Of a DNA stretch of 64,000 nt, positions 43,297 to 51,720 are shown in pieces. Origin of the DNA: Chitinophaga parva (lineage in GTDB: Bacteria > Bacteroidota > Bacteroidia > Chitinophagales > Chitinophagaceae); the NCBI RefSeq assembly GCF_003071345.1, contig NZ_QCYK01000001.1, positions 1,736,001-1,800,000 on the forward strand, in the 5' to 3' direction. Each line of letters starts with the position of its first letter. Positions within the stretch are counted from its first letter, which is position 1. The translations under genes were made by a program, and so were the position numbers. The notes below the pieces were generated by a model, which saw nothing but the letters and a program-made list of their open reading frames with translations, had not been told where the DNA came from and made no database searches.

Positions 43297-44949
43297 ATGC
43301 TACAACGTTTAACGATCCAGAACTACGCCATCATTGAAAACCTGGAAGTGGATTTCTCCGGGCATTTCAACGTGATCACCGGGGAAACCGGTGCCGGTAA
43401 GTCCATCCTGCTGGGCGCGCTCTCCCTGATCCTGGGCGAAAGGGCCGACCCGCAGGTGCTGTTTGATAAGCAGAACAAATGCGTGATCGAAGGCAGCTTT
43501 AACATTGAGGCGGCACAGGTGGCGGATTTCTTTGCCAAACATGAACTGGACCTGGAGCCGCAATTACTTATCCGCCGCGAGATCAGCATTGCAGGTAAAA
43601 GCCGTGCATTCATCAACGATACACCGGTGAACCTGGGCCAACTGGCAGAACTGAGCAACATGCTGGTAGACCTGCACCAGCAGTTTGATACGCTGGAACT
43701 AAGCAGCGCCGCCTTTCAACGGGAAGTGGTGGATGCCCTGGCGGGCAATGCCAGCCGTGTGCAGGCCTACCGTGCCCGCTACGCGCAATACAGCCAGGTG
43801 CTCAAAGAACTTACCCAGCTGATAGCGCAGCGCGACCAGGCCAATAAAGAACTTGATTACAATAAATTCCTGCTGGATGAGCTGCTGGACGCCAATTTTA
43901 CCGAAGGGGAAGTGGAAGCCGCCGATGCAGAACTGAAGCTGCTCAGCCATAGCGAGGAAATAAAAAATACCCTGAGCCGCATTTACTTCCAGCTCCGGGA
44001 AGACGAGCAACCGGTGGTACAGCAGCTCAAGCAGCTGCAATCGTCGCTGCAAAGCCTGGCCGCATTTCATACTGCGGTGCCGGCCCTGGCGGATCGCATG
44101 CAAAGCACCTACCTGGAATTGCAGGACATTGCCCAGGAAGTATCCCGCCTCAATGACCAGGTGAACTACGACGGGGAACGCATTGCCCTGCTGAATGAAA
44201 GGCTGGCGCTGGGTTACCGCCTTTTCAAAAAACACAGCGTAACAGATACCAACGGTCTGCTGGCCGTGCAGCAACAACTGGATCAAAGCCTGCAGGGCGT
44301 GTTGAACCTGGATGAGCGCATTGCCACGCTGGAGCAGCAGCGCGATGAGCTGCATGCCCGGTTACAGGCCGCCGCCGATGAGATCAGCCAGCATAGACAA
44401 GCCATGGCAGCGCCTTTTGAAGGAAAGGTAAATGCCCTGCTGGCGCAGGTGGGCATGCCCAATGCACGCCTCAAAGTGGGCCTTACACAAGGCCCGCTGC
44501 AACCTTACGGGCAGGATGTGATAGACCTGCTCTTTGATGCAAACCGCAGCAACAACTTTGCGCCGGTAGGCAAAGTGGCTTCCGGCGGGGAGCTGAGCCG
44601 CCTGATGCTTTGTATCAAGTCACTGGTGGCCAAGTCCGTGCACCTGCCCACGCTGATCTTTGATGAAATTGACACCGGCATTTCCGGCGAAGCCGCCCGC
44701 CAGGTTGGCATCATTATGAAAGAGCTGGCAGCAGACCACCAGGTGATCTGCATTACCCACCAGCCCCAGATAGCCGGCAAAGCAGATACCCACTACTTCG
44801 TATACAAGAATGCCGGTGCAGCCCGCGTAACCACCGGTGTAAAAATACTTACACAGGAAGAGCGTATCCACAGCATTGCACAAATGCTGAGTGGTGAACG
44901 GCCTACGGCTGCCGCGCTGGAAAATGCCCGTGAAATGGTGCTGGGTTAG
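43297..44949 (+). CDS. recN: DNA repair protein RecN
   Basis: SMC-like ATPase that acts on DNA double-strand breaks. 550 residues: Walker A GETGAGKSILLGAL (about 29-42) in the N-terminal half, a coiled-coil middle (about 150-370), the signature-like SGGELSRLMLCIKSL, Walker B TLIFDEIDTGISGEAA, and the D/H-loop ICITHQPQIAGKADTHY near the C-terminus. The opening MLQRLTIQNYAIIENLEVDF is typical. Complete, standard length. Confidence 0.97.
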   Translation: MLQRLTIQNYAIIENLEVDFSGHFNVITGETGAGKSILLGALSLILGERADPQVLFDKQNKCVIEGSFNIEAAQVADFFAKHELDLEPQLLIRREISIAGKSRAFINDTPVNLGQLAELSNMLVDLHQQFDTLELSSAAFQREVVDALAGNASRVQAYRARYAQYSQVLKELTQLIAQRDQANKELDYNKFLLDELLDANFTEGEVEAADAELKLLSHSEEIKNTLSRIYFQLREDEQPVVQQLKQLQSSLQSLAAFHTAVPALADRMQSTYLELQDIAQEVSRLNDQVNYDGERIALLNERLALGYRLFKKHSVTDTNGLLAVQQQLDQSLQGVLNLDERIATLEQQRDELHARLQAAADEISQHRQAMAAPFEGKVNALLAQVGMPNARLKVGLTQGPLQPYGQDVIDLLFDANRSNNFAPVGKVASGGELSRLMLCIKSLVAKSVHLPTLIFDEIDTGISGEAARQVGIIMKELAADHQVICITHQPQIAGKADTHYFVYKNAGAARVTTGVKILTQEERIHSIAQMLSGERPTAAALENAREMVLG

Positions 44950-45010
44950 TATGTGAACTTTGGAAATATGAACTTATTATAATTATTTTGCTGAAATTAA
45001 CATTTAACCA

Positions 45011-45823
45011 ATGTCTCATAACTTATTAAAAGGAAAAAAAGGTATCATCTTCGGCGCCCTGGATGAAAAGTCTATCGCGTGGAAAACGGCCTTGCGTTGC
45101 GTAGAAGAAGGTGCTGAAATCGTATTGACCAATGCCCCGATCGCGCTGCGTATGGGTGAGATCAACAAACTGGCGGAGCTTTGCAAAGCCCCGGTGATCC
45201 CCGCAGACGTTACCAATATGGATGACCTGAAGAACCTGTTCACAAAATCCATGGAGCACTTTGGCGGCCAGGTGGACTTTGTGCTGCATTCCGTAGGTAT
45301 GAGCTTGAACGTGCGTAAAGGCAAACATTACACGGACCTGGATTACGACTTCTTCCACAAAACACTGGATATCTCCGCCCTGTCACTGCACCGTGTGCTG
45401 CAGACTGCTTTGGGCATGAATGCCATCAGTGAGTGGGGTTCCGTGGTAGCACTGACCTACATTGCTGCACAGCGCGTGTTCCCGGATTATAATGATATGG
45501 CGGATGCCAAGTCCCTGCTGGAATCTATTGCCCGCAGCTTTGGCTACCAGTATGGTGTGAAGAATAAAGTGCGCATCAACACGGTATCACAGTCGCCCAC
45601 CCGTACCACTGCCGGCAGCGGCGTGAAAGGCTTTGACGGCTTTATCAGTTACGCAGAAAAAATGAGCCCCCTGGGCAATGCTTCCGGCGACCAGTGCGCT
45701 GACTACTGCGTAACCCTGTTCTCCGATTTTACCCGCATGGTCACCATGCAGAACCTCTTCCACGATGGCGGTTTCTCCTTCACCGGTGTATCTGCTTCCG
45801 TGATTGAACAAATGGAAAAATAA
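45011..45823 (+). CDS. fabI: Enoyl-[acyl-carrier-protein] reductase (FabI)
   Basis: Last step of each fatty-acid elongation cycle: NAD(P)H-dependent reduction of trans-2-enoyl-ACP. 270-residue short-chain dehydrogenase fold with the FabI-type cofactor segment KGIIFGALDEKSIAWKTA, HSVGMS, and the catalytic Y-x6-K in PDYNDMADAKSLLE (about 160-173). The C-terminal VTMQNLFHDGGFSFTGVS is typical of the enzyme. An upstream TTTG (44959-44962) with TATTTTG at 44984-44990 may be its promoter, although the 21-base spacer is slightly long. The gene ends at a bidirectional terminator. Confidence 0.96.
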   Translation: MSHNLLKGKKGIIFGALDEKSIAWKTALRCVEEGAEIVLTNAPIALRMGEINKLAELCKAPVIPADVTNMDDLKNLFTKSMEHFGGQVDFVLHSVGMSLNVRKGKHYTDLDYDFFHKTLDISALSLHRVLQTALGMNAISEWGSVVALTYIAAQRVFPDYNDMADAKSLLESIARSFGYQYGVKNKVRINTVSQSPTRTTAGSGVKGFDGFISYAEKMSPLGNASGDQCADYCVTLFSDFTRMVTMQNLFHDGGFSFTGVSASVIEQMEK

Positions 45824-45876
45824 ATACAGCTGCTCCGTGGGCCGGGCCCACGGGGTGGTGGGTATAAAAAAATAAA

Positions 45877-45909
45877 AGCCGTTCTGGTCCAGAACGGCTA
45901 AATTTTTTT
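45877..45909. terminator. Bidirectional terminator between fabI and the DUF2795 gene
   Basis: Perfect 9-bp stem AGCCGTTCT / AGAACGGCT with loop GGTCC, an A-rich left flank and a T run on the right. It serves the convergent fabI and DUF2795 transcripts. Confidence 0.88.
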
Positions 45910-45961
45910 CGCATAGGGGTGTAATGGTGGGGATACCAAAACCGTCTTTGCTTAAGGTTCA

Positions 45962-46183
45962 TCAATACTCATCTTCGTTAAAGAAGAAGTCGTCCTGGGA
46001 AGGATAGTCAGACCAGATGTCTTCAATGCCTTCGTAGATCTCGCCTTCATCCTCCAGCTCCTGCAGGTTTTCGATAACTTCGATGGGCGCACCGGAGCGG
46101 ATGGCATAATCAATAAGTTCGTCCTTCGTAGCTGGCCAGGGAGCGTCCTCCAGGTATGAAGCTAATTCAAGTGTCCAGTACAT
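45962..46183 (-). CDS. DUF2795 domain small protein
   Basis: 73-residue acidic protein (MYWTLELASYLEDAPWPATKDELIDYAIRSG at the start must be read as the DUF2795 fold: a three-helix small domain with the conserved W-P-A-T-K and YAxRxGAP elements). The C-terminus is very acidic and aromatic (DDFFFNEDEY). Function is unknown; the domain is widespread in Bacteroidota and actinobacteria. It has its own well-formed promoter and ends at the shared terminator, so it is an independent transcript. Divergent from the LolD-like gene. Confidence 0.88.
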   Translation of the reverse strand: MYWTLELASYLEDAPWPATKDELIDYAIRSGAPIEVIENLQELEDEGEIYEGIEDIWSDYPSQDDFFFNEDEY

Positions 46184-46214
46184 GTTATCAAAAGTTTTAC
46201 TTTTTAAATTTTCG

Positions 46215-46244
46215 CAAAAGTATTATTTAATTTCAAATAAACAA
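46215..46244 (-). promoter_or_regulatory. Promoter of the DUF2795 gene
   Basis: Minus strand TTG (46242-46244), 19-base spacer, TACTTTTG (46215-46222): a good match to the Bacteroidota -33/-7 consensus. Predicted leader about 25 bases. Confidence 0.65.
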
Positions 46245-46280
46245 CATCTAGTATTTTAACGGTCAATTACTTTTCCAGAT

Positions 46281-46955
46281 ATGCTTATAGCCCGCAATTT
46301 AACCAAAAATTATTCCAACCTGCCTGTACTGAAAGGTGTTGATATCCAAGTGAATAAGGGGGAAATCGTTACTATTGTCGGCTCTTCAGGCGCAGGGAAA
46401 AGTACATTGCTGCATTTACTGGGTACCCTGGATACCCCTACCACCGGGCAGATAAGCCTGATGGGCCAGGAGGTAACCCGGCTGAAGGGCCGGTCCCTGG
46501 CGGATTTTCGCAACCGGAACATTGGCTTCATCTTCCAGTTCCACCACCTGCTGCCGGAGTTTACCGCGCTGGAAAACGTGTGCATCCCCGGTTTTATCGC
46601 CGGCGTTTCGCGCAAGGCGGTCCGGGAACGGGCTGCTTTCCTGTTGGATACCCTGGGGCTTTCCCAGCGCTATGACCACAAGCCCAATGCCCTTTCCGGC
46701 GGGGAGCAGCAGCGCGTGGCAGTGGCCCGCGCCCTCATCAACACCCCGGCCATCGTGATGGCGGATGAGCCCACGGGCAACCTGGACTCGCAGAATGCAA
46801 GGGAACTGCACCAACTGTTCTTCACCCTGCGCGACCAGTTTAGCCAGACCTTTGTGATCGTGACCCACAATGAAGAACTGGCCCCGCTCAGTGACCGCCA
46901 ACTGGTCATGAAAGATGGTAAGATCGTAGACGAGATCCTCTCAGCCCGCCCGTAA
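46281..46955 (+). CDS. lolD: ABC transporter ATP-binding protein, LolD-like
   Basis: 224-residue ATPase subunit of the LolCDE/MacB class. Walker A GSSGAGKSTLL, Q-loop IFQFHHLLPEFTALEN, signature LSGGEQQRVAVARAL, Walker [13 protein letters not shown] and the H-loop VTHNEE are all intact. LolD energises release of lipoproteins from the inner membrane, which fits the many lipoproteins of this organism. No permease gene is adjacent, so the partner must be encoded elsewhere; this is common for LolD in Bacteroidota. MacB- or FtsE-type assignment cannot be excluded by sequence alone. Confidence 0.85.
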   Translation: MLIARNLTKNYSNLPVLKGVDIQVNKGEIVTIVGSSGAGKSTLLHLLGTLDTPTTGQISLMGQEVTRLKGRSLADFRNRNIGFIFQFHHLLPEFTALENVCIPGFIAGVSRKAVRERAAFLLDTLGLSQRYDHKPNALSGGEQQRVAVARALINTPAIVMADEPTGNLDSQNARELHQLFFTLRDQFSQTFVIVTHNEELAPLSDRQLVMKDGKIVDEILSARP

Positions 46956-46977
46956 AGCTGCCGGTGCATACAAAGCG

Positions 46978-47013
46978 AAACGCGCAAGGGGGATGGCCTT
47001 TGCGCGTTTTTTT
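46978..47013. terminator. Rho-independent terminator after the LolD-like gene
   Basis: Ten-base stem AAACGCGCAA / TTGCGCGTTT followed by a run of T. It can also serve the convergent cobalamin adenosyltransferase gene. Confidence 0.85.
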
Positions 47014-47030
47014 ATGCGTGGTCGTATCGT

Positions 47031-47603
47031 TTATTCCTCGTTTGCTTTCCTGGGCCTCCATGGAATTTCTGCAACACCCAGCTGTAAGCCGGTGTAGCGT
47101 GCCAGCACAAAAAGATAATCGCTGAGACGGTTCAGGTATTGCAGTATTTCCGGCACCAGTTCCTGTCCTTCTTCCTGGAGTGCCACGCACAGGCGCTCTG
47201 CGCGGCGGCATACGGTACGGGCCAGGTGGCAGGTGGAGATGGCCACATGCCCGCCCGGGAGGATGAAGTATTTCATGGGCGGCAGTACTTCATTCATTTC
47301 ATCGATGGCCTTTTCCAGCTGCTCAATGTCTGCTGCATGCAGGTCAGGAATGCTCATTTTCTTTTCCTTTTCCGGGTCGCAGGCCAGGGCGGCGCCTACT
47401 ACAAAAAGGCGGTCCTGGATGGTCTGCACCAGGTCCTTAATGGCGGGGCTGGTCTGGTAGTCGATCACCAGGCCAAGGAAGGAATTGAGTTCGTCCACGG
47501 TGCCATAGGCGTCTATGCGGACATGGCTTTTGGACACCCGGGTGCCGCCTATGAGGGCGGTTTTGCCCTTGTCGCCGGTTTTGGTGTAGATCTTAAATGC
47601 CAT
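47031..47603 (-). CDS. Cob(I)alamin adenosyltransferase, PduO type
   Basis: 190-residue enzyme that transfers the adenosyl group of ATP to cob(I)alamin to make coenzyme B12. PduO hallmarks: KIYTKTGDKGKTALIGGTRVSKSH (ATP-binding N-terminus), IDAYGTVDELNSFLG, FILPGG, and CRRAERLCVAL with the catalytic arginine region. All-helical C-terminus. It supports B12-dependent enzymes elsewhere in the genome; none lies in this window. Fourteen bases separate it from the upstream ABC ATPase gene, so the two are probably co-transcribed along with gatC. Confidence 0.95.
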   Translation of the reverse strand: MAFKIYTKTGDKGKTALIGGTRVSKSHVRIDAYGTVDELNSFLGLVIDYQTSPAIKDLVQTIQDRLFVVGAALACDPEKEKKMSIPDLHAADIEQLEKAIDEMNEVLPPMKYFILPGGHVAISTCHLARTVCRRAERLCVALQEEGQELVPEILQYLNRLSDYLFVLARYTGLQLGVAEIPWRPRKANEE

Positions 47604-47617
47604 GTGGAGAGCAGGTT

Positions 47618-48319
47618 TTAAACGATGATCCTTTCATTGACCCGGTCAGACTCGATCACGCCGTCGCGCAGGCGCACTACGCGGTGGGCGTGGGCGGCAA
47701 TGTCTTCTTCGTGTGTTACCAGTACCACCGTATTGCCGGTGGCCTGCAGGCTGCCAAAGATGTCCATGATCTCGATGGAGGTCTTGGTATCCAGGTTACC
47801 CGTAGGTTCGTCTGCCAGGATCAGGGAAGGGTTATTAATGAGGGCGCGGGCGATGGCCACGCGTTGCGATTGGCCACCGGAAAGCTCGTTGGGCTTGTGT
47901 TTGGCGCGTTCGGACAGGCCTACTTTTTCCAGCATGGCCATGGCGCGCTCCTTTCTTTCCGGCAGGGCTATGCCGGCGTAGATAAGGGGTACGGCTACAT
48001 TTTCCCACGCGGTAAGGCGGGGCATGAGGTTGAACTGCTGGAACACGAAGCCGATCTGCTTATTACGTACGGTGGCAAGGTCATTTTCTTCCATCTGGCT
48101 CACATCCTGTCCACTCAGCACGTAACGTCCGCCGGTGGGCGTGTCCAGGCATCCAAGTATGTTCATCAGCGTGGATTTGCCGGAACCGGAGGGGCCCATG
48201 AGGGCTACGTATTCATTCTTACGGATCTCCAGGGATACGCCTTTGAGCACGGGCAGGGCTTGTTTGCCGGTGATATAGCTTTTCCGGATATCTTCCAGGT
48301 GGATAACAGCAGGAGCCAT
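47618..48319 (-). CDS. ABC transporter ATP-binding protein, MacB/LolD-like
   Basis: 233 residues with Walker [22 protein letters not shown]-loop [17 protein letters not shown], signature [15 protein letters not shown], Walker [17 protein letters not shown] and H-loop [11 protein letters not shown]. It is typical of MacB-type ATPases that power tripartite export or lipoprotein release. The permease is not adjacent. It lies between gatC (3 bases upstream) and the PduO gene (14 bases downstream), a tight three-gene minus-strand operon of unrelated functions. Distinct from the LolD-like protein 0.7 kb away, with which it shares only family motifs. Confidence 0.9.
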   Translation of the reverse strand: MAPAVIHLEDIRKSYITGKQALPVLKGVSLEIRKNEYVALMGPSGSGKSTLMNILGCLDTPTGGRYVLSGQDVSQMEENDLATVRNKQIGFVFQQFNLMPRLTAWENVAVPLIYAGIALPERKERAMAMLEKVGLSERAKHKPNELSGGQSQRVAIARALINNPSLILADEPTGNLDTKTSIEIMDIFGSLQATGNTVVLVTHEEDIAAHAHRVVRLRDGVIESDRVNERIIV

Positions 48320-48322
48320 GTG

Positions 48323-48613
48323 TTATTTCTTGATTACTTTGGGTACTTTGAAATATTGATCGTTGGCCGCCGGTGCATTCTGCAGTGCAGTTTCACGGCT
48401 GATGGAGGGAACTACTTTGTCTTCCCGCAGTACATTCGCATCTTCCGTCATATGGAGGAGGGGTGCTACGCCAGTGGTATCGAGTGTGCTGAGTTTTTCT
48501 ACAAAGGTGATCATGCGTTGCAGGTCCTGCTGGATGGCGGTACTTTCCTCCGGGCTGAACTCCAGGCGGGAAAGAGTGGCCAGCTGCTGTACCAGTGCAT
48601 CGTTTACTTCCAT
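48323..48613 (-). CDS. gatC: Asp-tRNA(Asn)/Glu-tRNA(Gln) amidotransferase subunit C
   Basis: 96-residue small subunit of GatCAB, which converts misacylated Glu-tRNA(Gln) or Asp-tRNA(Asn) to the correct amide. Conserved pattern: LATLSRLEFSPEE, DLQRMITFVEKLSTLDTTGVAPLLHMTEDANVLREDKV, and the tail DQYFKVPKVI. The ATG at 48613 is chosen because the frame further upstream (to 48823) crosses the divergent promoter region of trpS and carries unrelated sequence. Length is normal for GatC. Confidence 0.95.
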   Translation of the reverse strand: MEVNDALVQQLATLSRLEFSPEESTAIQQDLQRMITFVEKLSTLDTTGVAPLLHMTEDANVLREDKVVPSISRETALQNAPAANDQYFKVPKVIKK

Positions 48614-48779
48614 AAATAAAAAGTTAATTAAATATAAGAATTGTTGGCCAAAGGTAAATAAAATAGCGGATGGCCTGCGGGATATCCGCGACCAGTGGCT
48701 AAATGCATCATGTAGCCGGGCCTGGCCCTGCAAAAGCGGGGCGGGTGCAAAGCTATTTTTCTTACCTTGCAACCCGATT

Positions 48780-49778
48780 ATGGCAACAGAAAAAGAAATT
48801 GTGGTCAGTGGTATCCGTTCCACTGGTTTTTTGCACCTCGGTAATTATTTCGGGGCGATCCGCAATTATGTGCGGATGCAGGATGAGTTTAACTGTTATT
48901 TCTTCATTGCAGACTGGCATTCCCTCACCACGCACCCGGACCCGAAAGACCTTGCAGGCAACGTATTGCGCATGGTGGCAGAAAATGTTGCCGCCGGCCT
49001 GGACCCGGAAAAAGTAGCGCTGTTTGCACAGAGCGATGTGCCTGAAATTGCAGAACTATACATGCTGCTCAATACCCTTGCTTATAAAGGTGAACTGGAG
49101 AAAGTGCCTACGTTCAAGGAAAAGGTAAGGCTTAACCCGGATAATGTAAATGCAGGATTGCTGACTTATCCCGTGCTCATGGCATCAGACATCCTGGTGC
49201 ACCGTGCCACCAAAGTGCCGGTGGGCAAGGACCAGGAGCAACACCTGGAAATGGCCCGCAATTTTGCACACCGTTTCAACACGCGTTATGGTGCAGACTT
49301 CTTCCCGGGACCACAGGCTTTCAACTATGGGGATAACCTGGTGCGCATACCCAGCCTGGATGGTGCGGGTAAGATGAGCAAGAGCGAGAACCAGATGGCC
49401 ACCCTGTACCTGGCAGATGACGATGACCTGATCCGCAAGAAAGTGATGAAGGCCAAGAGCGACAGTGCTGCAGGGGGTGAAATGCCCGAATCTGTGGCGA
49501 ACCTCTTCCAGCTTATGAGCCTTGTGGGCCATGCAGCTACCGTGGCTAAGTTCCGCGAAGACTTCAACGCGGGTACCATCCGTTACGGCGATATGAAGAA
49601 GCAACTGGCGGAAGATATGGTGGCATTCATTGGCCCTATCCGCGAAAAAACGCTGGAATTGCAAAAAGATAAAGTGTATCTTAACAAGATCATGAGGGCA
49701 GGTGCTGAAAAGGCCCGTGCCAGCGCCTCTGCTACCCTGGTGGAGGTTCGCAAACTGATCGGCATTAACTATTACTAA
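48780..49778 (+). CDS. trpS: Tryptophanyl-tRNA synthetase
   Basis: 332-residue class Ic synthetase charging tRNA(Trp). The HIGH-type motif is HLGNYFGAI (about 18-26) after GIRSTGFL, and the KMSKS loop is GAGKMSKSENQ (about 197-207). Additional typical segments: DWHSLTT, YPVLMASDILVHRA and VGKDQEQHLEMARN. The frame is open upstream to 48363, but that part is antisense to gatC; the true start is the ATG at 48780 (MATEKEIVVSGIRSTG). A TACCTTG element lies 11 bases before it, giving a very short leader. No tryptophan attenuator was seen. Confidence 0.96.
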   Translation: MATEKEIVVSGIRSTGFLHLGNYFGAIRNYVRMQDEFNCYFFIADWHSLTTHPDPKDLAGNVLRMVAENVAAGLDPEKVALFAQSDVPEIAELYMLLNTLAYKGELEKVPTFKEKVRLNPDNVNAGLLTYPVLMASDILVHRATKVPVGKDQEQHLEMARNFAHRFNTRYGADFFPGPQAFNYGDNLVRIPSLDGAGKMSKSENQMATLYLADDDDLIRKKVMKAKSDSAAGGEMPESVANLFQLMSLVGHAATVAKFREDFNAGTIRYGDMKKQLAEDMVAFIGPIREKTLELQKDKVYLNKIMRAGAEKARASASATLVEVRKLIGINYY

Positions 49779-49824
49779 AACCCTGACCGTTACGTATATC
49801 CGTATCCGTTAGTACAGAACCGAA

Positions 49825-50460
49825 ATGGCAAAACAGGCGAAGATCAAACATATAGCAGTAGCCGGCAATATTGGCGCCGGGAAAACGACCCTCACCTCCA
49901 TGCTGTCCAAGCATTACAAGTGGGAGCCGCAGTTTGAGGATGTGGAGCATAATCCTTACCTGAATGATTTTTACGAGGACATGCCCCGCTGGTCTTTCAA
50001 CCTGCAGATCTATTTCCTGAACAGCCGTCTGCGCCAGCTGCTGGACATCCAGAACGGGAAAGACATCGTGATCCAGGACCGCACGATCTATGAAGATGCG
50101 CACATCTTTGCGCCCAACCTGTACGAGATGGGCCTGATGACCAAGCGTGATTTTGATAACTACTTCAATTTCTTTGAAACGCTGAAGTCCATGGTGAAAC
50201 CGCCGGACCTGCTCATTTACCTGCAGGCTTCCGTGCCCACCCTGGTGGCGCAGATCCAGAAGCGTGGCCGTGAGTACGAAGAGAACATCCGCCTGGACTA
50301 CCTGAAGCGCCTGAACGAATATTATAACAACTGGATCGATAAGTACAAGGAAGGTCCGTTGCTGATCGTCGACATTGACAAGAACAAATTTGCCGAGAAG
50401 GAAGAGGACCTGGGAGAGATCATTTCCAGGATAGAATCCCAGATCCATGGCCTGTTCTAG
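49825..50460 (+). CDS. Deoxynucleoside kinase
   Basis: 211-residue dNK/dGK-type kinase that phosphorylates deoxynucleosides for salvage. P-loop GNIGAGKTTLTSML (about 15-28), substrate-site FEDVEHNPYLNDFYED, DRTIYEDAHIF, and the arginine-rich lid segment QIQKRGREYEENIRLDYLKRLNEYYNNW are all conserved. No signal peptide. It follows trpS by 46 bases and is closed by a strong terminator. Base specificity cannot be deduced. Confidence 0.94.
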   Translation: MAKQAKIKHIAVAGNIGAGKTTLTSMLSKHYKWEPQFEDVEHNPYLNDFYEDMPRWSFNLQIYFLNSRLRQLLDIQNGKDIVIQDRTIYEDAHIFAPNLYEMGLMTKRDFDNYFNFFETLKSMVKPPDLLIYLQASVPTLVAQIQKRGREYEENIRLDYLKRLNEYYNNWIDKYKEGPLLIVDIDKNKFAEKEEDLGEIISRIESQIHGLF

Positions 50461-50479
50461 GCGGTTTTAATACGATAAT

Positions 50480-50510
50480 AAAGCCCGGGTGTAACATCCC
50501 GGGCTTTTTT
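50480..50510 (+). terminator. Rho-independent terminator after the deoxynucleoside kinase
   Basis: Ten-base stem AAAGCCCGGG / CCCGGGCTTT with an 8-base loop and a continuing T run. Confidence 0.92.
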
Positions 50511-50662
50511 GTGCCCTTAAAAAAAATATTTCCCCGTTAACAATTTATAAACATTCGACATCCTAACAATGTGGTAATTGCAGGTCCGCATGAGAAGCAA
50601 AGGTTAACCCTTCCATCGGTTTTGGAAACCTCGGATTTTGTAACCCTTTATTGTGATCTGGC

Positions 50663-51475
50663 ATGAAACACTTGTTAACTGTTGTTTGTGTAATGCTGCA
50701 CGTACCCCTGTGCGCACAGTCTGTATGGCCCGTTGGTAAAGATCCCGGGCTGGGCGTTTACAGTCATGCTTTTCAACAGGCATTTACCACGCTGCAACAC
50801 CCTGCGGCGCTGGCGGAGCAGGGTGCTTTTACGGCCGGCACTTACATGGAGCGGCGGTTTACGCTGAAGGCCACTAATGCCTGCGTGGCGGCCCTGGCGC
50901 TGCCGGCAGGGCCAGGGGCCTTTGGGCTGAATGTGCAACGCCTGGGCTTTGGCGATTACCATGAGCAGGCGCTGGGCCTTGGCTACGGCCGGTCCCTGGG
51001 AAGCCGCGTGGATATCGGGCTGCAGGCAGATTACTTTGAAAAGTATATCGCCGGTTACGGGCGTGCGGCAGTGACCACATTTAACGGGGGCCTGCTCTGG
51101 AAAGTAACTTCCCGTGTATGCGTGGGTATGGATGTGTTCAACCCTGTGCAGCGGCGCCTGGCCAAGCTGGGGGAGGAGCAGCTCAATAGTTTGTACACGC
51201 TGGGCGCAGGCTACGCTGGCAGCCAGTTTTACGTAAGTGCCGCTGCCACCATGCAAGCCGGCCGGCCCCTGCTCACACGCGTGCTTTGTGAGTATGTACT
51301 GGTCAAACAGTTTGCCCTGCAGGCCGGCGTAGCTACCCAGGCGCAGTACAACTTTGCCGGCGTGTCCTTCCGCCTGGGCCACCTGCGCGTAGACCTGGCC
51401 GGGAGCTATCATCCGCAACTGGGCATTACACCCGGCGCAGCGGTGATCTGGAAAGGTACGGAGAAGGGGCAGTAA
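50663..51475 (+). CDS. Outer-membrane beta-barrel-like protein (PorV/PorQ-like), unknown role
   Basis: 270 residues with a signal peptide (MKHLLTVVCVMLHVPLCAQ). After it come regular amphipathic strands alternating with short turns (AGTYMERRFTLKATNACVAALALP, GAFGLNVQRLGFGDYHEQALGLGYGRSLG). The early LQHPAALAEQGAFTAGTY resembles the N-terminal HNPAGLA-type segment of PorV/PorQ/FadL-like barrels; this is weak and I assign only a general class. The downstream gene, also an outer-membrane-type protein, starts after a tandem repeat of 190 bases, so the two may be one transcript. The 150 bases upstream after the terminator have no good -33/-7 pair. Confidence 0.65.
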   Translation: MKHLLTVVCVMLHVPLCAQSVWPVGKDPGLGVYSHAFQQAFTTLQHPAALAEQGAFTAGTYMERRFTLKATNACVAALALPAGPGAFGLNVQRLGFGDYHEQALGLGYGRSLGSRVDIGLQADYFEKYIAGYGRAAVTTFNGGLLWKVTSRVCVGMDVFNPVQRRLAKLGEEQLNSLYTLGAGYAGSQFYVSAAATMQAGRPLLTRVLCEYVLVKQFALQAGVATQAQYNFAGVSFRLGHLRVDLAGSYHPQLGITPGAAVIWKGTEKGQ

Positions 51476-51519
51476 CAACTGCACAACACTTCCCCCAGCA
51501 ACCTGTTTCCCCCAAAAAA

Positions 51520-51709
51520 GGCAATCATGCTACATGAAACATCTCCTGCTCCTTTTCCCTCCAAAACGGCAATCATGCTACATGAAATATCTCCTGCTCC
51601 TTTTCCCCAAAAACGGCAATCATGCTACATGAAACATCTCCTGTTCCTTTTCCCCAAAAACGGCAATCATGCTACATGAAATATCTCCTGCTCCTTTTCC
51701 CTCCAAAAA
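51520..51709 (+). repeat. Tandem repeat, four copies of a 47-48 bp unit that copies a gene start
   Basis: Units begin at 51520, 51568, 51615 and 51662; a degenerate fifth fragment lies at 51501-51519. Each unit contains ATGAAAyATCTCCTGCTCC followed by TTTTCC, which reads M-K-H/Y-L-L-L-L-F, nearly the same as the true start of the next gene (M-K-H-C-L-L-L-F at 51717). Copies differ at only a few bases. The repeat sits between two envelope-protein genes on the same strand. Confidence 0.95.
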
Positions 51710-51720
51710 AAACATCATGA
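51534..51720 (+). other. Chain of three overlapping mini-ORFs leading into the downstream gene
   Basis: Mini-ORF 1 runs 51534-51632 (32 codons), mini-ORF 2 runs 51629-51679 (16 codons) and mini-ORF 3 runs 51676-51720 (14 codons). Each ends in a TGA that overlaps the next ATG as ATGA, and the last TGA overlaps the ATG of the 51717 gene. This arises because 47 bases is one less than 16 codons. Whether any is translated is unknown; the arrangement would permit translational coupling. Confidence 0.4.

Noticed and set aside
51520..51709. CRISPR-like array
   Set aside because: Units are directly adjacent with no unique spacers, contain start-codon-like coding sequence, and no cas genes are nearby.
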